This document shows, in pieces, positions 45,301 to 50,652 of a stretch of 55,101 nucleotides of DNA. Under the pieces are notes generated by a model. The model ran no database searches and was not told where the DNA came from. It worked only from the letters and a program-made list of their open reading frames with translations. Position 1 is the stretch's first letter. Each line of letters opens with the position of its first letter. The stretch comes from an uncultured Lentisphaerota bacterium (GTDB lineage: Bacteria; Verrucomicrobiota; Kiritimatiellia; CAIQIC01): assembly GCA_903889245.1 (NCBI GenBank), contig CAISWQ010000079.1, positions 64,876-119,976 on the forward strand, written 5' to 3'. The position numbers and the translations under genes are program-made.

Positions 45301-45458
45301 AGCCGCCGCCGCAAGTGCAGCTCGGCCAAAACTGCCGCGCGATGGTCTATGGCTGGAAGCTCCGCCCCGGCGTTGCGCTCAAAGATGTCACGCTCGAAAC
45401 GCTCTCCCAGGAAGTCGTCATCGGCCTGATGGGTGTCAGCATCATGGGGCCAAGGTGA
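42345..45458 (+). CDS. Secreted DUF4450-domain glycosidase-like protein
   Basis: 1037 residues with a signal peptide from the ATG at 42345 (MKHSLMLGALAFALAAEG). An alternative ATG at 42300 overlaps the previous stop (ATGA) and would add 15 polar residues. The body matches DUF4450-type proteins: a beta-sandwich (NNRPLYCNQISAIVLAGDRP), then a six-hairpin alpha/alpha barrel with MRWGVPLLGWRTLFGGTAYGWHD, HHPWHYDMQSQFFDQLIHAW, DDDGLYESYANTWPTDDQW and GTAEETAYAY. C-terminal beta domains follow. Activity of the family is poorly defined; the operon (GH9-like, GH29, pectate lyase, GH29, GH43) argues for a pectic or fucosylated glycan. Confidence 0.82.
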   Translation: MKHSLMLGALAFALAAEGGTVGRTDLETLKTPVYQAAGTAFVRHNGDRFNNRPLYCNQISAIVLAGDRPLVRFGTGTVLHGTFMAALVRGDRAKWLHDFSDITAKYRADHMEWLLKDAGFGDTTLTLDAVPAAKGAGMALRLRLENIQAGDRLIWVCGGTVRQPKSMLDVWDVTTAGREKILAKGFAPDDCLEDRVKIAGDRFMVEINDGKPVIMTGQCSAASQMSVADASAWSDPLKLLASAGQQRPLACGVVELAKQQEICWAVRGGRPSPEPAAAVFAAGLQRAEDIGRRIVVDTPDAQLNALVGASSAVMDGVFRDGIFTHSGMRWGVPLLGWRTLFGGTAYGWHDRVLTQARTCLAKQITASDKISAKADAKTGLSCQSLDSRLFGKGRVALHHPWHYDMQSQFFDQLIHAWRWTGDAELEKILRPALELHLEYIRDCFDPDDDGLYESYANTWPTDDQWYNGGGTAEETAYAYTGHKAALELARRAGDSAAVKRHEARLAKIQRSFMEKLWIPSKQYVGAYVEQGGLGRLHEDCWLYAIFCPIDAGMLDTVKAAQALHYTEWGLEREQMPYGGERVWPSNWVPSIWSLREMWPGDNYHLALAYFQTGLADDGWSVLRGTFPHMAFYGPVPGDLGYPCGGTDFNDCASMFCRVVVEGLFGYRPDYPNQSVTIAPQFPGDWNRAAITTPDFSLNYRQGRYEVTLAKPATLQFRLPVRVANLKRVLVNGQPAQYRLEPAFGYGALLVTVPACAKAEVVLETSGDVVNTPVVAKTGEKPELAVAQLEGAVPRYQVTKVRPLPPLVSKPPQVPAGAKWATLDMAGSFNGDVRTIFQQQYLTPRPNTCSLRLATDGYSTWQMMLNPKHKPPEIKLDKPGEPVMTPQGVPFGKIGAEKNIAFTSLWDNWPRRVSVPVNKAGDAVWLLVCGFTPPMQGRIANAELRFRYADGAEEKLELVPPLNLWSLCPFGGVDYNYKRDGFALPQEPPPQVQLGQNCRAMVYGWKLRPGVALKDVTLETLSQEVVIGLMGVSIMGPR

Positions 45459-45462
45459 GCAA

Positions 45463-47154
45463 ATGAAAAAAATTATGCTGGCGGGTATCTCGCTTTTGGC
45501 CCTGCACGCTGCCGCGTCGCAGGAGGTGGAGAGCAACGGGCGCATGGCCTGGTGGCGCGAGGCGAAGTTCGGGATGTTCATCCACTGGGGGCTCTACTCC
45601 GCACTCGCCGGCAGCTACAACGGCAAGGAGATTGATAACAACGGCGAGTGGATCATGGACCGCGCGCTGATCCCGGTCGCCGCCTACGCGGCCTACGCCA
45701 AGGCTTTCAATCCCGTGCAATTCGACGCCGAGGAATGGGTCGGCATCGCGAAGCGCGCGGGGATGAAATACATCGTCATCACCGCGAAGCATCACGACGG
45801 GTTTGCGATGTACCCCTCGAAGGTCAGCGCGTTCAACCTGCATGACGCGACGCCGTTCAAGCGCGATCCGCTTGCGGAGTTGGCAGCGGCGTGCCGCAAG
45901 GCGGGGTTGCGGTTCGGGCTCTACTATTCGCAGGCGATGGACTGGCATCATCCCGGCGGGCAGCCGCCGAACCGCGGCTGGTGGGATGCCGCGCAGCATG
46001 GCGACATGACCAACTACATCAATACCATCGCCGCGCCGCAGGTGCGGGAAATTTGTTCCAGCTATGGACCGCTCGCGGAAATCTGGTGGGACATGCCGCG
46101 CAACATGACGCCGGAGTTCGCCGAGAAACTGCACGCTGTGGTACGCGAGTTGCAGCCGCAGGCGATCATGAACAACCGGCTCGGTGGCGGCATCAAGGGC
46201 GATATTGATACGCCGGAACAGTTCATTCCGTCCACCGGCGGCCCGGAAGGGCGTGACTGGGAAACGTGCATGACGATGAACAACACGTGGGGTTTCAAGC
46301 AGCAGGACACCGACTGGAAGAGCACCGCGGATTTGCTCCGCAAGCTGCTCGATATCTGCCATAAGGGCGGCAACTTCTTGCTCAACGTCGGGCCGACCGC
46401 CGAGGGTGTGATCCCGCCGGCGAGCGTCGAGCGACTCGCCGCCATCGGCGCGTGGCTGGAGAAGAATGGCGAGGCAGTCTATGGCACCACCGCCAGCCCG
46501 ATCCCGTTCCTCTCGTGGGGCCGCTCTACACGCAAGGGCAACGTGCTCTACCTGCACGTCTTTGACTGGCCCGCCAACGGCGAACTGCGCGTGCCGATGC
46601 AGGCACAGGTTACCGGCGCGTGCCTGCTCGCGCAGCCCAGCGATCCGCTGCAACACGAGCAGCGCGATGGCGCGGTGGTGGTTCATGTGCCGCGCGATCA
46701 GACCCATCCGTCTGATCCGTCGGATCAGCTGGCGCGCGTGATCAAGCTCACCATCGCGGGCGAGCCGGTGATCGCTCCGCCGCTGACACGCAACAAACCA
46801 GCGCAGGCTTCGTTCGGCGATACGGCCAAGGCGTTCGATGGCTCGGCGGGCCGGTCGTGGGAAGCGAAGAAGGGCGACAAAGCCGGCTGGCTCGAAGTGG
46901 ACCTCGGCGCGCCGACGGCTGTCGCGGCGATGGCCTTCGATGAAATGCATCGCGGCGCAGGTAAGCGCGGTCAGAAATTCCGGCTGCAGGTCAAAGCTGG
47001 TGACGCGTGGAAGGAAATCGTAACCGGCGCGACGAAGGGTTACGGCGTCACACAGACTTTCCCCCCGGTCACAGGGCAGGTTTTCCGTCTGGAAATTTTC
47101 GAGTCGAAGGACACCGCTGCCGTTGCCGAGTGGCAGCTCTACCGGCCGGAGTGA
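45463..47154 (+). CDS. Secreted GH29 alpha-L-fucosidase with C-terminal discoidin-like domain
   Basis: 563 residues with a signal peptide (MKKIMLAGISLLALHAAAS). Motifs: RMAWWREAKFGMFIHWGLYS, MKYIVITAKHHDGFAMYPSK, FGLYYSQAMDWHHPGG and LAEIWWDMPR (nucleophile Asp ~210); WETCMTMNNTWGFK and GGNFLLNVGPTAEGVIPP follow. The C-terminal discoidin-like part contains AKAFDGSAGRSWEAKKGD. It is closest in layout to the GH29 at 21420, so the two may be paralogues from duplication. AAGGTGA precedes the ATG, 4 nt after the DUF4450 stop. Confidence 0.95.
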   Translation: MKKIMLAGISLLALHAAASQEVESNGRMAWWREAKFGMFIHWGLYSALAGSYNGKEIDNNGEWIMDRALIPVAAYAAYAKAFNPVQFDAEEWVGIAKRAGMKYIVITAKHHDGFAMYPSKVSAFNLHDATPFKRDPLAELAAACRKAGLRFGLYYSQAMDWHHPGGQPPNRGWWDAAQHGDMTNYINTIAAPQVREICSSYGPLAEIWWDMPRNMTPEFAEKLHAVVRELQPQAIMNNRLGGGIKGDIDTPEQFIPSTGGPEGRDWETCMTMNNTWGFKQQDTDWKSTADLLRKLLDICHKGGNFLLNVGPTAEGVIPPASVERLAAIGAWLEKNGEAVYGTTASPIPFLSWGRSTRKGNVLYLHVFDWPANGELRVPMQAQVTGACLLAQPSDPLQHEQRDGAVVVHVPRDQTHPSDPSDQLARVIKLTIAGEPVIAPPLTRNKPAQASFGDTAKAFDGSAGRSWEAKKGDKAGWLEVDLGAPTAVAAMAFDEMHRGAGKRGQKFRLQVKAGDAWKEIVTGATKGYGVTQTFPPVTGQVFRLEIFESKDTAAVAEWQLYRPE

Positions 47155-47156
47155 AA

Positions 47157-48524
47157 ATGAAACCACTGCTGTTGTTGATCGCGGCGTGCCTCGCGGCGCG
47201 CGCGGGCGAACCAGGGCGCGAGCCGCACATGGGCAACCCCATCGTGCCGGGCTATTACGCCGACCCGAGCCTCGTGCAGTTTGCGGGGACGAACTATCTC
47301 TATGCGACGCTCGATCCGTGGGGCGACAAGACGCTCGGCTGCTGGGAGTCGGCGGATTTCAAGAACTGGACCTATCGCATTCTCAACTGGCCGACGAAGG
47401 ACGCGTGCCGGAGCAAGACCAGCGGCGGGGCCGCGGTCTGGGCGCCCTCGGTCGTGCGCGCGGCGAGCGGGAAATTCTTTATGTACGTCTCGGTCCACAA
47501 CGAGGTCTGGGTCGGGACGGCGGAGCATCCGCTCGGGCCGTGGCGCGACGCGAACGGCGGCCAGCCGCTCGTGCCTGGCAATTTCCGGCCGGGCTTCCAC
47601 ATGATTGATGCCGAGGGCTTCGTGGATGATGACGGCACCGGCTGGCTCTACTGGGGCTCCGGCCACGGCTGGAAAAACGGCAAATGCTGGGCCGTGCGGC
47701 TGAAGCCCGACATGGTCACGTTCGACGGCGAGGTGCACGACGTCACTCCCCCGCATTATTTCGAGGGGCCTCTCATGGTCAAGCGCGGCGGGCGCTACTT
47801 CCTGATGAACTCCACCGGCATCACGATCAAGGACAACTACCAGGTTCATTACGCCGTCGGCGCCAGCCCGCTCGGCCCGTTCACCGAGCCGACGAATCAT
47901 GCGATCCTCGTGACCGACAAGGCGCGCAACGTCATCAGCCCCGGCCACCACACGGTGTTCAGCAAGGATGGCCGCGACTACATCCTCTATCACCGCCACA
48001 GCATTCCGTTTGATCCCAAGTTCGTCGCCCGCCAGCTCTGCGTGGATGAAGTGAACTTCACCGCCGACGGCCGGATCGAGGTCGTGACGCCGACGCACAC
48101 CGGCCCGCCGCTGGTCCGCGACCGGCTCGCCGGCCGCGACGTGCTGCCGGCGACGGCGACCGCATCCAGCACGGCCGCGCCGCACTTCGCTGCTGCGTGC
48201 GCGCTCGATGACAACTACGCGACGCGCTGGAGCCCGGCGCGCGATGCAAAGGGCGCGTGGCTGCAACTCGACCTCGGCTCGGCGCGGACCTTCTCGCGGC
48301 AGGAGCTGCGCTTTGAATATGCGTGGAAGCCCCACCGCTTTGCGCTGGAGATTTCTGACGACGGCGCGCAGTGGCGGAAGCTCGCCGACCGCACGGAGCA
48401 ACCGGTGACCGGCTCGCCCGTCGTGATCGAGCAACCAGCCACCGCGCGCTATCTGCGCCTTGTTTTTCCCGCGGATATTCCCGGCAGCGCGGTCTCGGTC
48501 TTCGAGTGGCAGGTGTTCCGTTGA
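47157..48524 (+). CDS. Secreted GH43 glycoside hydrolase with C-terminal discoidin domain
   Basis: 455 residues with a signal peptide (MKPLLLLIAACLAARAG). GH43 features: GNPIVPGYYADPSLVQF (catalytic base Asp), MIDAEGFVDDDGTGWLYWGS (second Asp) and PPHYFEGPLMVKRGGRYFLM (general-acid Glu). Residues ~325-455 are F5/8 type C-like (ACALDDNYATRWSPARDAKG). Likely an exo-acting arabinofuranosidase, xylosidase or galactosidase. It starts 2 nt after the GH29 stop and closes the unit behind promoter block 4; hairpins at 48629-48656 follow. Confidence 0.9.
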   Translation: MKPLLLLIAACLAARAGEPGREPHMGNPIVPGYYADPSLVQFAGTNYLYATLDPWGDKTLGCWESADFKNWTYRILNWPTKDACRSKTSGGAAVWAPSVVRAASGKFFMYVSVHNEVWVGTAEHPLGPWRDANGGQPLVPGNFRPGFHMIDAEGFVDDDGTGWLYWGSGHGWKNGKCWAVRLKPDMVTFDGEVHDVTPPHYFEGPLMVKRGGRYFLMNSTGITIKDNYQVHYAVGASPLGPFTEPTNHAILVTDKARNVISPGHHTVFSKDGRDYILYHRHSIPFDPKFVARQLCVDEVNFTADGRIEVVTPTHTGPPLVRDRLAGRDVLPATATASSTAAPHFAAACALDDNYATRWSPARDAKGAWLQLDLGSARTFSRQELRFEYAWKPHRFALEISDDGAQWRKLADRTEQPVTGSPVVIEQPATARYLRLVFPADIPGSAVSVFEWQVFR

Positions 48525-48628
48525 GTGCTTCAAGCATCTGATGACGACGTTCATGGGTTGGAGCTACAGCGCCCGCACCATCTACCCCGCAACACAAACA
48601 AGGCTTATTTCCACGAGAATTTGTACAA

Positions 48629-48656
48629 AATCGCACACCTCTTGAGGTGTGCGATT
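48629..48656. terminator. Perfect 13-bp stem hairpin after the six-gene unit
   Basis: AATCGCACACCTC-tt-GAGGTGTGCGATT lies 105 bp after the GH43 stop and before the isomerase-like gene. No T-tract follows, so it may terminate, stabilise the 3' end, or belong to the leader of the next gene. The stretch 48525-48628 shows nothing recognisable. Confidence 0.45.
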
Positions 48657-48693
48657 GGGGTGGGGCGGTCTTGGAGATTGCCTGCGCCGGTGG

Positions 48694-48713
48694 GGTCCGG
48701 TATAAGCCGGACC
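48694..48713 (+). other. Hairpin GGTCCGG/CCGGACC in the leader of the isomerase-like gene
   Basis: A 7-bp stem with loop tataag, flanked by GGTCTTGG at 48667 and its complement CCAAGACC at 48732, so a nested stem could form around it just before the AAAGGA ribosome-binding site. A cis-acting RNA structure is possible; no known riboswitch was recognised. Confidence 0.35.
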
Positions 48714-48751
48714 ATCGGTAGGGAAAATCCGCCAAGACCAGAAAGGAACGA

Positions 48752-50311
48752 ATGCCGATGAAACACACAGCACATACTTGCCACTGTCACTGTTGCGCCG
48801 CGCACGGCATGAGCCGCCGCCACTTCCTCTACAGCGTCGGCGCCGCCACGGTCGCGGGCCTCGCCGCGCCGGTGTGGGCTGCCGAGGCGGCCAGCGGTTA
48901 CGCGCCACAGCGCCGCCCGCGCACGCGGCAGCCGCTCTGCGTCCAGCCGGTGCTGACCTACGATCTGCCCAAGCGCCGCGAGGCGACGAGCTGGCGCAAC
49001 TGGGGCGGCATCCAGACGGAGCAAGATGTGCAGGCCGAGCGGGAACGGCTCGCCAAGGAACTGAAGAAGATCGCCGACACCGCTGACTTTCCGCTGGAAC
49101 TCAAACCGCTGACGCCAGTGCGCACGCTGGAGCAGGCCGGTGAGATTGCGAAGGGCCGTCACGATGTGCTGCTGCTGTTCGCGGCGGGCGGCGGGGTCAA
49201 GCTGCTCGAGGCGCTGACCGTGGCGGGCAAGCATAACCTGATGTTCCTGCGTCACGATCCGGGGCCGGCCTATCTCTGGTATGAGATCGTCCATCCGCGT
49301 TTTCTGCGCAAGACGGTGGACGACTACGGCCAGCCCGGCTGGGACGTGAACGACGTGGTCGTGGATAGCTTCGCGGACCTCACCTGGCGGCTGCGCGCGC
49401 TCGGCGGACTGAAGAACACGCTGAACAAGCGCGTGGTCTGCATCGGCGGCGCAAGCGGGTGGGGCGCGGGCGGCCGCACGGCGCCGGCGCGCACGCAGGA
49501 ATTGTGGAAGATGGACTTGGTCAACTATCCCTACAAGGACCTCGCGCCGCGTATTGCCGCCGCGCGCCAGAACGCCGCGCTCGTCGCCGCGTGCGCCGCG
49601 GCAGCGGAGAAATATTTGAGCCCGTGGCGCGTCTCGCTGAAGACCACGCGCGAGTTCGTCAACAACGCCTTCGTGCTGACCGAGGTGTTCAAGGACGTCA
49701 TGGATGAGGTGCAGACCGATGCGTTCACGATCAACTCGTGCATGGGTACGATCATGGGCATGTCGCAGACCACAGCGTGTCTGCCGTTGAGCCTGCTCAA
49801 CGACGAGGGCTACCTCGCGTTCTGCGAGTCGGACTTCGTCGTGATCCCGTCCGGCATCCTGCTGCACTACATCTGCGGCCTGCCGGTCTTCCTCAATGAC
49901 CCGACGCTGCCGCACGACCGCGTTGTCACGCTCGCCCACTGCACCGCGCCGCGCAAGATGGACGGCAAGCGGAGCGAGCCGGTGAAGATCCTGACGCACT
50001 TCGAGTCCGACTACGGCGCGGCGCCGAAGGTCGAGATGCGGACCGGCCAGCTTTGCACCAACCTCGTGCCGGACTTCGCGAGCAAGAAGTGGGTCGGCTT
50101 TGCCGGGACGATCACCGGCAACCCGTTCCACGACATCTGCCGTTCGCAGATTGACGTGCAGATCCACGGCGACGCCGGCGCGCTCCTACGCGAGATGAAG
50201 GGCTTCCACTGGATGATGTCCTACGGCGATTACCTGCGTGAGACCGGCTACGCGCTGCAGAAGGTCGGCGTGGACTTCCTCAATGTCAGCGCCCCGCCGC
50301 CGGCGACGTGA
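48752..50311 (+). CDS. Tat-exported L-fucose isomerase-like protein
   Basis: 519 residues. A Cys/His-rich leader (HTCHCHCCAAH) precedes a twin-arginine motif SRRHFL and a hydrophobic stretch ending APVWAAEA. The C-terminal half (MGMSQTTACLPLSLLNDEG, AFCESDFVVIPSGILLHYICG, VVTLAHCTAPRKMDG) matches the L-fucose/L-arabinose isomerase-related group COG2407, including a CE pair and AHC in places where metal ligands sit in that group. Such enzymes are normally cytoplasmic; export through Tat is unusual and a true isomerase activity is unproven. AAGGA supports the ATG at 48752. It lies among fucosidases, upstream of GH95. Confidence 0.75.
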   Translation: MPMKHTAHTCHCHCCAAHGMSRRHFLYSVGAATVAGLAAPVWAAEAASGYAPQRRPRTRQPLCVQPVLTYDLPKRREATSWRNWGGIQTEQDVQAERERLAKELKKIADTADFPLELKPLTPVRTLEQAGEIAKGRHDVLLLFAAGGGVKLLEALTVAGKHNLMFLRHDPGPAYLWYEIVHPRFLRKTVDDYGQPGWDVNDVVVDSFADLTWRLRALGGLKNTLNKRVVCIGGASGWGAGGRTAPARTQELWKMDLVNYPYKDLAPRIAAARQNAALVAACAAAAEKYLSPWRVSLKTTREFVNNAFVLTEVFKDVMDEVQTDAFTINSCMGTIMGMSQTTACLPLSLLNDEGYLAFCESDFVVIPSGILLHYICGLPVFLNDPTLPHDRVVTLAHCTAPRKMDGKRSEPVKILTHFESDYGAAPKVEMRTGQLCTNLVPDFASKKWVGFAGTITGNPFHDICRSQIDVQIHGDAGALLREMKGFHWMMSYGDYLRETGYALQKVGVDFLNVSAPPPAT

Positions 50312-50530
50312 CATTGTTGAGGCCTCCTGAAAGCCGCTGTGCGTGCCGCATTTCCGGTTAACTGGGAGCGGCGGTTTTCCAACCGCCGCATGACCTACAT
50401 CCACGCGGCCTTGGCTGGTTCGGCGGGTGGTTTACCCATGTTGGGATAAGGTTTCATCGGCGGCTGGAAAGCCGCCGCCCCCAGTCAGCCGGACGGCACA
50501 AAACCGGGCGTGAGGTTTTGGCTGTCAAAG

Positions 50531-50564
50531 TGGAAGCCCCCGCGGTGAGCCGCGGGGGCTTCCA
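50531..50564. terminator. 15-bp perfect stem with TGAG loop
   Basis: Arms 50531-50545 and 50550-50564 are exact reverse complements and G+C-rich. It lies about 220 bp after the isomerase-like stop. There is no T-tract; it overlaps the start of the palindrome at 50560. Terminator or REP-like element. Confidence 0.45.
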
Positions 50565-50574
50565 ATCCTCGGAA
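50560..50574. repeat. Single degenerate TTCCAANNNTTGGAA palindrome H
   Basis: TTCCAATCCTCGGAA differs from the consensus at one position and ends 6 bp before promoter block 5. It is the third case in the window of this palindrome directly preceding a promoter block. Confidence 0.6.
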
Positions 50575-50580
50575 AGCGGC

Positions 50581-50649
50581 AGGTCAAGATTGGATAGCTG
50601 GAGGTCAAGATTGGCGCTTTGCTCCCCGCGCGAGAACGGCTAGGTTGCG
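50581..50649 (+). promoter_or_regulatory. Fucosidase-regulon promoter block, copy 5
   Basis: Half sites AGGTCAAGATTGG at 50581 and again at 50602 (21 bp apart), CGCTT, 19 bases and GCTAGGTTGCG, with TAGGTT at 50641. The ATG of GH95 is only 6 nt after the hexamer, so the transcript should be leaderless or nearly so if the hexamer is the -10. Confidence 0.82.
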
Positions 50650-50652
50650 CGC

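Larger units (their letters stand above)
50312..50652. other. 341-bp gene-free stretch packed with palindromes and a promoter block
   Basis: Contains, in order: 50368-50389 (GCGGCGGTT/AACCGCCGC), 50458-50477 (CGGCGGCTGGAAAGCCGCCG, identical to 17439-17458), a perfect 15-bp stem at 50531-50564, one degenerate TTCCAA palindrome at 50560, and promoter block 5 from 50581. No convincing coding sequence. Confidence 0.75.

Noticed and set aside
42183-45581. 1132-codon open frame on the minus strand
   Set aside because: It lies antisense to the DUF4450 gene, is rich in Arg, Ala and His in the pattern expected from a high-G+C complementary strand, has no recognisable domain and no ribosome-binding site.
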